6,086 nt of DNA from assembly GCA_018062585.1 (NCBI GenBank), contig JAGORY010000059.1, positions 1 to 6,086 of the forward strand, read 5' to 3'. The notes beneath the pieces were generated by a model. That model was not told the DNA's origin, made no database searches, and was given only the letters and a program-made list of their open reading frames with translations. The position numbers and the translations under genes are program-made. Positions within the stretch are counted from its first letter, which is position 1. Every line of letters starts with the position of its first letter. Of the stretch, positions 1 to 5,150 are shown one piece after another. This DNA comes from Candidatus Peribacteraceae bacterium (GTDB lineage Bacteria; Patescibacteriota; Gracilibacteria; Peribacterales; Peribacteraceae).

Positions 1-15
1 TGACGCGCGAGCTGT

Positions 16-267
16 TTATTTATATACGCCTTGTCGGTGGCCAATTTCAAGAACATACACCGTGAGTTGTTGCTTTTCAAACTTGTAGATAATGCGGTAA
101 GGCCAAACTCGGAGCGTGTATTTCCCTTCATAATCACCCTCAAGCTTCTTCCCTAGATAGGGATTCGTCCGAAGCAAAATGATCGCTTCAAGAATGTTTT
201 GCTGATGCTTTTTCGGCAAACGCCGTAAAGATTTTCTCGCCGTTCGGTGGATGATCAGAGTGATCAT
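16..267 (-). CDS. RelE/ParE-family toxin of a type II toxin-antitoxin pair
   Basis: 83 residues, full length for the family. The sequence reads as a RelE/ParE fold: a basic N-terminal helical part (RTARKSLRRLPKKHQQ), the segment NPYLGKKLEGDYEGKYTLRVWPYRIIYKF, and the C-terminal strand ending LEIGHRQGVYK, which matches the usual R-x-G-x-Y-R-x-I-Y and GHR-x-x-VY pattern. RelE members cleave mRNA on the ribosome and ParE members poison gyrase; the sequence alone does not decide which, although the GHR-x-x-VY end suits the mRNA-interferase branch. The start ATG shares one base with the antitoxin stop (TAATG), so translation is probably coupled; no Shine-Dalgarno is visible. G+C is about 45%, well below ftsZ and ftsA, which suggests acquisition by transfer. 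It ends with TAA close to the window edge and nothing recognisable follows. Confidence 0.88.
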   Translation of the reverse strand: MITLIIHRTARKSLRRLPKKHQQNILEAIILLRTNPYLGKKLEGDYEGKYTLRVWPYRIIYKFEKQQLTVYVLEIGHRQGVYK

Positions 268-539
268 TACAGATCCAGTTCGCGCTTAACTTGTTCCAAT
301 GAAATCCACTTCGCAGGATCGCCAATGTCTTTTTCAGCTTGCCGAAGGCGTCTGACAAGTTTGCGATCAGACATAATTTCCATCGTTTCCTGCCAGCCCT
401 CCCACTCAGCAGTCGACATCATGGTGACGGACGGAAGACCTTCCATGGTAATCGTCACAAAATGTCCCGGCGTTTTGGCCTGTTTCAGAAGTTTGAAGAA
501 ATCTTTACGAGCCTGCGTTGCGGTGATCGTCTTGGTCAT
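267..539 (-). CDS. Phd/YefM-family antitoxin
   Basis: 90 residues from the ATG at 539, beginning MTKTITATQARKDFFKLL. This matches the Phd/YefM pattern: an N-terminal DNA-binding part with the A-R-x-x-F-x-x-LL core, then the strand pair HFVTITMEGLPSVTMMSTAEW, and a C-terminal toxin-binding region (EIMSDRKLVRRLRQAEKDI ... ISLEQVKREL) that would wrap the toxin. The reading frame stays open for another 27 residues upstream, but those are atypical (Cys-rich) and lie across the probable promoter, so the family-consistent ATG at 539 is preferred. Such antitoxins neutralise the toxin and repress their own operon as a complex. The gene lies first and overlaps the toxin by one base, the normal order for this family. 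No Shine-Dalgarno is seen before the start. Confidence 0.87.
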   Translation of the reverse strand: MTKTITATQARKDFFKLLKQAKTPGHFVTITMEGLPSVTMMSTAEWEGWQETMEIMSDRKLVRRLRQAEKDIGDPAKWISLEQVKRELDL

Positions 540-558
540 GATGATATGGAGAAGATGC

Positions 559-592
559 GTACAGTATAACGTACATACACCGCATGGTGCAA
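559..592 (-). promoter_or_regulatory. Candidate promoter and operator of the toxin-antitoxin operon
   Basis: On the minus strand a -35-like TTGCAC (592-587) stands 18 bases from a -10 TATACT (568-563), with the antitoxin ATG about 24 bases downstream of the -10. Two GTAC half-sites (559-562 and 571-574), 12 bases apart, straddle the -10, and a GTAT/ATAC inverted repeat (564-567, 575-578) overlaps it, as expected for an autoregulatory operator. The boxes are seen directly; their function is inferred. The same hexamers recur before the small acidic gene near 6042-6069. Confidence 0.5.
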
Positions 593-605
593 GAAAACCG
601 TCCGT

Positions 606-634
606 ACTTTCATTCTTCACTCTTCACTTCTCTC
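606..634. repeat. Short tandem heptamer repeat (GAAGAGT type)
   Basis: About three imperfect 7-base units, read on the minus strand as AGAAGTG, AAGAGTG and AAGAATG. They cover the last codons and stop of dUTPase and the start of the following spacer. The same heptamer family occurs in opposite orientation between ftsA and ftsZ (2462-2489). Confidence 0.55.
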
Positions 635-1094
635 CCGTACTCCCAAACCCACCTCTCGACTCCACCCCACCAATTCCGAGAATTGGCCCTGAGCCTGTCG
701 AAGGGTGCGAATCAACCTCTTTAAACGTCGCCCGTTCGATTTTGACGAATAACCCCTGCGCGATCCGATCCCCTCTCTCGACAGTCACGGGCTGATCCGA
801 GATATTCTGGACCTGCACGAAGATCTCATCCTTCGGGCCATGATAATCTTGATCGATAAGACCTAGTGAATGCGGGCACACGAGTGCTTTCTTGCGCGGG
901 AGTGATGACCGAGGAAGGATGAGAAGTGCGTAGCCCTCCGGCACCTTCACGATGACGTTACCAGGGACGAGGCCGATCTTGCCGGCTTCGATGGTCGTCG
1001 TTTCGCGGGTCACGAGATCAAACGCAGCGGCACCCGCGGTGTGGTACTGCGGAAGCTCAAGAGTTGGGTCAATGCGTTGGATGGTGACGTCCAT
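624..1094 (-). CDS. dut: dUTP diphosphatase (trimeric dUTPase)
   Basis: 156 residues. It hydrolyses dUTP to dUMP and pyrophosphate, keeping uracil out of DNA and feeding thymidylate synthesis; the family works as a homotrimer with Mg2+. All five motifs are visible: motif 1 GAAAFDL (21-27), motif 2 PRSSLP (61-66), motif 3 GLIDQDYHG (78-86, with D83 and uracil-discriminating Y84), motif 4 RGDRIAQ (107-113) and motif 5 RGGFGSTG (147-154, the P-loop-like arm that closes over the phosphates of a neighbouring subunit). The start is set at the ATG at 1094 because MDVTIQRIDP fits the family N-terminus; the open frame further upstream runs through the ftsZ terminator. Odd point: residues 130-143 (HPSTGSGPILGIGG) between motifs 4 and 5 are longer than usual and are encoded by a palindromic repeat. 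All active-site motifs remain intact, so it is probably active. It lies downstream of ftsZ beyond a terminator. Confidence 0.95.
   Translation of the reverse strand: MDVTIQRIDPTLELPQYHTAGAAAFDLVTRETTTIEAGKIGLVPGNVIVKVPEGYALLILPRSSLPRKKALVCPHSLGLIDQDYHGPKDEIFVQVQNISDQPVTVERGDRIAQGLFVKIERATFKEVDSHPSTGSGPILGIGGVESRGGFGSTGEK
670..705. repeat. Palindromic repeat pair inserted in frame in dut
   Basis: Two adjacent palindromic units. At 670-686 there is a perfect 7-base inverted repeat, CCAATTC / GAATTGG, with a 3-base loop. Directly beside it, 687-705 is an imperfect palindrome reading CCCTTCGACAGGCTCAGGG on the coding strand. From memory, very similar CCCTTCGACARGCTCAGGG words are dispersed in many bacterial genomes, often giving in-frame STGSG-type peptides; copy number in this genome cannot be checked here. 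Confidence 0.65.
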
Positions 1095-1126
1095 GACCGA
1101 AGCGTAGCGGAAATTCTGCGGAGTAC

Positions 1127-1151
1127 AAAAAAGGGCCCCGATCGGAGCCCT
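1127..1151 (-). terminator. Intrinsic terminator of ftsZ
   Basis: On the minus strand a G+C-rich stem (1151-1132) is a 20-base palindrome with one mismatched pair (AGGGCTCCGA / TCGGGGCCCT), followed at once by six T residues (1132-1127). It begins about 28 bases after the ftsZ stop and ends about 32 bases before the dUTPase start. It should end the ftsA-ftsZ transcript, so dut needs read-through or its own promoter inside this short gap. Confidence 0.85.
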
Positions 1152-1179
1152 CTGAAACCCAACCTGAACGGCGTGGGGG

Positions 1180-2442
1180 TTATTTGCCGATTTTCTTGCG
1201 CATGAACGTCGGTACCTCCAGCTCCTCTTCGTTGAGCTGAGTACCTGCAAGCTTCATGACCGAGTCGTCCTGCTTGTCCTGACGCGGCATGAGTGTCTCC
1301 TGTTTCTTGAAAGCTGGGAGCGACCGGAGGGCCGGCGTCACTTGGGACATCGAGCCATTGTCCTTCTTCTCCTCGAAGCCGGTGGCGATGACGGTGCACT
1401 TCACCTGTCCGGTGTACGCGTCATCGATGACAGCACCGAAGATGATGTTGGCCTCCGGATCAGCAGCCTCGGTAACGATGCGTGCTGCCTCGTCGACCTC
1501 GAACATGGACATATCGTTGCCTCCCGTGATGTTGAAGAGGATTCCTTTAGCTCCGCTGATCGAAAGTTCCAAGAGCGGAGAATCCACGGCGGCGCGTGCG
1601 GCCTCAGCAGCGCGGCTGTCGCCGGTACCGTAACCGATGCCCATGAGGGCGGATCCTGCATCCTGCATGACCGAGCGGACGTCCGCGAAGTCGACGTTCA
1701 CAAGACCGTGAACGGTAATGAGTGTCGCGATACCTTCGATACCGTGGCGCAGGATTTCATCGACGATCTGGAAGGCCTCCGTGAGCGGCGTAGTCTTGTC
1801 GATCAACGAGAGGATTTTATCGTTCGGGATAGTAATCAGTGTGTCCACCTTGCCCCTGAGAGCATCCAAAGCCTCCTCGGCCTGCTTACGGCGGCGGAGA
1901 CCCTCGAAGCTAAAAGGCTTGGTGACGACACCGACCGTGAGCACTCCCATGCTGCGTGCAAGTTCAGCGATGTACGGTGCGGCACCGCTTCCGGTACCTC
2001 CTCCCAGTCCTGCCGTGATGAACACGAGGTCAGCTCCCTCGATGACCTTCTTCAGTTCCTCCGAGCTCTCCTTCGCGGACTGCATGCCGATGTCCGGGTT
2101 GGCGCCGGCGCCGAGCCCCCTCGTCGTGCCGCGTCCGATGTTCACCTTCGTGTTGGCCGGGCTGTGAAACAATGCCTGAGCGTCGGTATTCACGGCGATG
2201 AATTCGACTCCTCCCACTTTGCTTGAGATCATGCGTGAAACGGCGTTCGAGCCGCCGCCACCGACTCCGATGACACGAATGATGGCATTCGGAGCGATGT
2301 CGGGCCTGACCTCCTGGTATCCCGAGGAAGGAGAGGCAGAATCGTCACTGAAGCTACCCTGAGGAGACGGGGGTTTGGACGCAAAAGCGTTACCGCCGTT
2401 TGCGTTCTTGGAGCCGGAGAAGAGTGAGCGAAGGTCAGACAT
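1180..2442 (-). CDS. ftsZ: Cell division GTPase FtsZ
   Basis: 420 residues. This tubulin homologue polymerises with GTP into the Z-ring at mid-cell. Order of elements: a Ser/Gly/Pro-rich N-terminal extension (1-50); the first nucleotide loop IGVGGGGSNAV (58-68); NTDAQAL (85-91); the tubulin signature GGGTGSG (147-153); the T7 synergy loop NVDFADV (249-255) with catalytic D251 and D254; a C-terminal GTPase-activating domain to about 358; a short linker; and the conserved C-terminal peptide EVPTFMRKK (409-417), the site for FtsA binding. All catalytic residues are present. It lies 48 bases after ftsA with no terminator between, so cotranscription is likely. That spacer is pyrimidine-rich on the coding strand with no Shine-Dalgarno; instead TTCACCCCCT stands 5 bases before the ATG. 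A strong intrinsic terminator follows. Confidence 0.98.
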   Translation of the reverse strand: MSDLRSLFSGSKNANGGNAFASKPPSPQGSFSDDSASPSSGYQEVRPDIAPNAIIRVIGVGGGGSNAVSRMISSKVGGVEFIAVNTDAQALFHSPANTKVNIGRGTTRGLGAGANPDIGMQSAKESSEELKKVIEGADLVFITAGLGGGTGSGAAPYIAELARSMGVLTVGVVTKPFSFEGLRRRKQAEEALDALRGKVDTLITIPNDKILSLIDKTTPLTEAFQIVDEILRHGIEGIATLITVHGLVNVDFADVRSVMQDAGSALMGIGYGTGDSRAAEAARAAVDSPLLELSISGAKGILFNITGGNDMSMFEVDEAARIVTEAADPEANIIFGAVIDDAYTGQVKCTVIATGFEEKKDNGSMSQVTPALRSLPAFKKQETLMPRQDKQDDSVMKLAGTQLNEEELEVPTFMRKKIGK

Positions 2443-2461
2443 GGGGAAGGGGGTGAAAAAC

Positions 2462-2489
2462 GAAAAGTGAAAAGTGAAGAGTGAAAAAA
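2462..2489. repeat. Tandem heptamer repeat between ftsA and ftsZ
   Basis: Four 7-base units on the plus strand: GAAAAGT, GAAAAGT, GAAGAGT and GAAAAAA. It fills most of the 48-base ftsA-ftsZ spacer, so the ftsZ leader is T/C-rich on the transcribed sense. It is related, in opposite orientation, to the repeat at the dut 3' end (606-634). Confidence 0.6.
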
Positions 2490-2490
2490 T

Positions 2491-3735
2491 TTACGGAAGA
2501 AGATTTTTGAACCACGAGCCGACCTGTGTTGCAGCGCGCTTCATGTCGAAGTTGCCCATAGAGAAAGAGAAACCGTTACGGCGTGAACCTTCACGGATGC
2601 CCCAGAGGAGTGTACCGAGAGCGGTCGCGTACGCAGGGTCATCTACTTTTTCGATGACGCCGCCGATCTCTACCGGAAAGCCCATCTGCACCGGAAGTCC
2701 GAGAACTTCACGAGCGATATCGAGCACACCCGGAGCCTTCACCGCTGCACCCGTGAGCAGTGCGCCGGCCGGAAGGAGTCCGTCTCTGCCAACACGCTTG
2801 AGCTCTTCCTTTACGAGCGAGAAGATCTCGTAGTATCTGGCCTGCATGATCTCGGCCATGTACTTTTTGCTGACGGTCTGCGTATCCATCTTACTGACAG
2901 TAGAAAGGTCGATCATCTCACGCTCCTGGATCTCGGCTGGGAGGACGGAACCAAACTCGATCTTGATCTTCTCCGCGGTGTCGATGCTGGTGCGGAGTCC
3001 GATGGCAATATCGTTCGTCACGTTCTCGCCTCCGACCGGCAGACACACTGAGTGAAGGATGGTCCCCTCTTCGAACACGGCGACCGACGTGGAACCGGCA
3101 CCGATGTCGATCGTGACTACACCGAGTTCCTTCTGACGCTTCGTGAGGACGGCTTCGGAAATGGCGATGGTCGCCGGGACAAGTGAGTCGATATCGACAC
3201 CTGCCTGGTCCACACACTTCTCAAGATTTTTCACGTGCTGGATCTGACCGGTGATGATGTGAGCCTCGACCTCGAGACGGATGCCCGTCATACCGACTGG
3301 ATTCTTGATGCCGCGCTGTTCATCGACAGCGTACGACTTCGGTTCGATGTGAAGGATGCGTCGGTTACTCGGGATGCTTACCGCCTGCGCCGCTTCAAGG
3401 ACGCGCGCGACGTCTTCCACGGTGATCTCGGAACCCGAGATAGCGATGACGCCACGGCTGTCGAAGGCTTCGATATGCGATCCGCTCATACCCACGAACA
3501 CGTGGTTGATCGGAAGACCGGCCATACGCTCCGCATCCTCAAGGGCTGAAATGATATTGTGGATCGTCTCCTCGATATCGATGACATGCCCCTTGCGCAT
3601 GCCAAGACTCGGCGAGAGTCCGACCCCGATGACACTGGGGACTTGTCCCCCGTCGAGGGAGTCCACCACGGCTACGACTGTCCTGATCTTTGAGCTTCCA
3701 ATATCCAGACTGGAGATGACACGTTCCTTGGCCAT
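2491..3735 (-). CDS. ftsA: Cell division protein FtsA
   Basis: 414 residues, the usual length. This actin-family ATPase tethers FtsZ filaments to the membrane and recruits later divisome proteins. Visible elements: phosphate-1 loop SSLDIGSSKIRTVV (8-21); the FtsA-specific 1C subdomain (about 80-165); phosphate-2 loop VVTIDIGAGSTSVAVF (206-221); adenosine motif LLTGAAVKAPGV (326-337); and a C-terminal amphipathic helix, MKRAATQVGSWFKNLLP (398-414), the membrane-targeting sequence. The start MAKERVISSLDIG at 3735 fits the family; 24 further open codons upstream encode no family-like sequence and cross the leader hairpin. No Shine-Dalgarno is present; TCACCCC lies 6 bases before the ATG. It is followed 48 bases later by ftsZ, the classical order, but the usual upstream partner ftsQ is absent and an exonuclease gene takes that place. 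Confidence 0.97.
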   Translation of the reverse strand: MAKERVISSLDIGSSKIRTVVAVVDSLDGGQVPSVIGVGLSPSLGMRKGHVIDIEETIHNIISALEDAERMAGLPINHVFVGMSGSHIEAFDSRGVIAISGSEITVEDVARVLEAAQAVSIPSNRRILHIEPKSYAVDEQRGIKNPVGMTGIRLEVEAHIITGQIQHVKNLEKCVDQAGVDIDSLVPATIAISEAVLTKRQKELGVVTIDIGAGSTSVAVFEEGTILHSVCLPVGGENVTNDIAIGLRTSIDTAEKIKIEFGSVLPAEIQEREMIDLSTVSKMDTQTVSKKYMAEIMQARYYEIFSLVKEELKRVGRDGLLPAGALLTGAAVKAPGVLDIAREVLGLPVQMGFPVEIGGVIEKVDDPAYATALGTLLWGIREGSRRNGFSFSMGNFDMKRAATQVGSWFKNLLP

Positions 3736-3762
3736 GGTGGTGGGGTGATGAAGTGGGGACAA

Positions 3763-3780
3763 TCGACCTAGAGCGGTCGA
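3763..3780 (-). promoter_or_regulatory. Hairpin in the ftsA leader
   Basis: A perfect 6-base inverted repeat, TCGACC and GGTCGA, separated by 6 bases, lies 27 bases before the ftsA ATG and inside the presumed transcript. There is no T-run after it, so it is not a terminator. It could be a protein site or an RNA stem; the function is unknown. Confidence 0.4.
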
Positions 3781-3796
3781 CGTACAAAACTTGGTT

Positions 3797-3826
3797 AGTC
3801 TAGACAAGCCCAGAGAGATGCCGCAA
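3797..3826 (-). promoter_or_regulatory. Candidate ftsA promoter
   Basis: On the minus strand TTGCGG (3826-3821) is 18 bases from TAGACT (3802-3797). The hexamers are close to the TTGCAC/TATACT pairs before the antitoxin and the acidic gene. It would give a leader of roughly 55 bases carrying the hairpin at 3763-3780. This is inferred from box similarity only. Confidence 0.35.
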
Positions 3827-3980
3827 CTGAGTGTTGACTACGTTACGTATACAATACGAGGTAAAAACACTATGGAAAGTAAAATTACAGATGTGAGCAA
3901 CACAACGAAAAAAAATCCTCATTACTACTTTTGTGTTCATCAAAAAATCGATGTGCACAAAAATTGTACGTTGGCTTCGC

Positions 3981-5000
3981 TTAGAGCAGACTGAGCTGAG
4001 TTTCTTTTTGTGCTTCTGCTTTCGTTGCGGCGATTTCTTTTTTTGCGCCGTACGAGGGGCTCCCGAGAAGCAGAGCGTTTTCCGGTGGCGGCAAAAAATG
4101 CGCCTGACCGTAGGGTGTTTCGAGCATCGATAAAAATCTTCGCATCACGAGTGTGAATCCGAGATCATGAAACGCGTCGATCGTCGGCTTCGGATCGATG
4201 CCCGTATAGGCAAGATCCTTGAGCGGCACGGGTAGCTTCATGTCACAGATGAGCGTGGCCATTCGCTCGCAGAAGAACGCTGATTCTTTGTCTGCAAGAA
4301 GCTTCTCTTTCCATGCCGGTTTTACCTTCTCGATGTTCTCGTAGAGGTTCGTAAGCGTGCCGTATTCCTGAAGCAAAGACTCAGCCGCTTTCGGTCCGAT
4401 GCCGTGGACACCGTGAAGGTTATCCGACGCATCACCCACAAGGCCTTTGTAGGAAGGGATCTGATCGGGGGTCACGCCGTACTTCTTCCGGACTTCAGCG
4501 GGGCCCATGTACTCGGCAGCTTGGTAGCCCTTGTGCGGGATAGCAACGCGAATGTTGTCATTGCAGAGCTGGAAGAGATCACGGTCACCGGTGATGATGG
4601 TGACGCGTTGCCCGTCCTTCTCAGCCTCCTTGGCATATGCACACGCAAAGTCATCGGCCTCCATGGCTCCCCCAGAAACACTCTTGGTCCCGAAGGCGTC
4701 GATCATCGCAAGCGCACGCGGCACCTGTGGGTAGAAGTCATCAGGGGTCGCGGAGCGGCCGGCTTTGTACTCGGCGTATTCCTTGTGACGGAACGTGTCT
4801 TCGTCAGCGTCGAAACAGAAGAGGAGACTATCGGGCTGCTCGGTCTTCAGGATCATAATGAGCATGGACGCCATGCCGAAAGCGATATTCGTCTGCTCCC
4901 CTTTCCCGTTCTTCATGGTTCGAGGAATGGCCCAGTACGCACGGTACATAAGGTGGTGTCCGTCCACGATGACGAGATGTTTGCGGTTTTTTGCTTCCAT
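3981..5000 (-). CDS. Stand-alone 5'-3' exonuclease / flap endonuclease (Pol I N-domain type)
   Basis: 339 residues: the structure-specific 5' nuclease domain of DNA polymerase I without its polymerase part. It would remove RNA primers and 5' flaps in replication and repair. Metal ligands and motifs: VDGHHLMYRAY (12-22, D13), FDADED (63-68), the arch region R71-x6-YK-x2-R82, MEADDFA (113-119), TGDRDLFQL (137-145, D139 and D141), GDASDNLHGVHGIGPKAAESLL (189-210), which combines the D190/D193 ligands with the helix-hairpin-helix DNA-binding motif. The nuclease domain ends near 295; a Pro/Ala/Lys-rich tail of about 45 residues follows and finishes QKETQLSLL, with QLSLL as the last five residues, close to the consensus for sliding-clamp binding. 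The start at 5000 (MEAKNRKHLVIVDG) is family-like; no Shine-Dalgarno is visible. It is first in the minus-strand run leading to ftsA and ftsZ, but 245 bases separate it from ftsA. Confidence 0.93.
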   Translation of the reverse strand: MEAKNRKHLVIVDGHHLMYRAYWAIPRTMKNGKGEQTNIAFGMASMLIMILKTEQPDSLLFCFDADEDTFRHKEYAEYKAGRSATPDDFYPQVPRALAMIDAFGTKSVSGGAMEADDFACAYAKEAEKDGQRVTIITGDRDLFQLCNDNIRVAIPHKGYQAAEYMGPAEVRKKYGVTPDQIPSYKGLVGDASDNLHGVHGIGPKAAESLLQEYGTLTNLYENIEKVKPAWKEKLLADKESAFFCERMATLICDMKLPVPLKDLAYTGIDPKPTIDAFHDLGFTLVMRRFLSMLETPYGQAHFLPPPENALLLGSPSYGAKKEIAATKAEAQKETQLSLL

Positions 5001-5150
5001 GAGCTCATTGTTTCATTGTTTGGAGCCGCGGGCCAGCGAGCTTTTCTCATATATAATCACGTCATAATCCTATGGTTTCGCAATATCGGAGACGTGATCA
5101 GAAAGCCAAAAACAGGTATACTAGTCAGATCCCTTCAAACAAAAACCCCA
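5001..5150. promoter_or_regulatory. Divergent intergenic region between exonuclease and glycosyltransferase-like genes
   Basis: 150 bases that must hold the promoters of both flanking genes. For the plus-strand gene a TATACT (5117-5122) lies 28 bases before the ATG and is identical to the -10 boxes of the toxin-antitoxin and acidic genes, but no good -35 is present at 16-18 bases. An A+T-rich patch, CATATATAATCA (5049-5060), could supply a minus-strand -10 (TATATA) for the exonuclease, again without a clear -35. No Shine-Dalgarno precedes either start. Confidence 0.35.

Larger units (their letters stand above)
3736..3980. other. A+T-rich intergenic region between the exonuclease gene and ftsA
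   Basis: 245 bases without a recognised gene; 3841-3960 is only about 33% G+C. Besides the ftsA promoter candidate and leader hairpin it holds an interrupted stem-loop at 3932-3959 (4 bp, a 2x2 internal mismatch, then 6 bp including one G-T, T-rich loop), and a minus-strand run of eight T at 3915-3908, some 16 bases beyond it. Together these might end the exonuclease transcript, but stem and T-run are not adjacent. On the plus strand a 40-codon frame (3872-3994, MESKITDVSNTTKK...) follows a GAGG at 3858-3861, the only Shine-Dalgarno-like start seen in the window. The peptide resembles nothing I know and no good promoter precedes it, so I do not call it a gene. Confidence 0.5.

Noticed and set aside
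247..795. 182-codon plus-strand frame over the toxin-antitoxin and dut 3' region
   Set aside because: It lies antisense to two recognised genes and has no family features or start signal.
1095..1250. N-terminally extended dUTPase starting at 1250
   Set aside because: The extra 52 residues span the ftsZ terminator and 3' end and do not resemble any dUTPase N-terminus.
1342..2226. 294-codon plus-strand frame across ftsZ
   Set aside because: Antisense shadow of G+C-rich ftsZ codons; the minus-strand protein is unmistakable.
3834..3855. Plus-strand promoter from TTGACT and TACAAT before the 40-codon frame
   Set aside because: The two boxes are only about 10 bases apart, too close for a sigma-70-type promoter.
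5052..5057. Perfect plus-strand TATAAT as promoter of the glycosyltransferase-like gene
   Set aside because: No -35-like sequence at 15-19 bases upstream (G+C-rich there) and nearly 100 bases from the start; left only as an A+T-rich patch.
4404..5150. Long plus-strand N-terminal extension of the glycosyltransferase-like gene
   Set aside because: It runs antisense to most of the exonuclease gene, its translation is not protein-like, and GT5 similarity begins only just after 5151.
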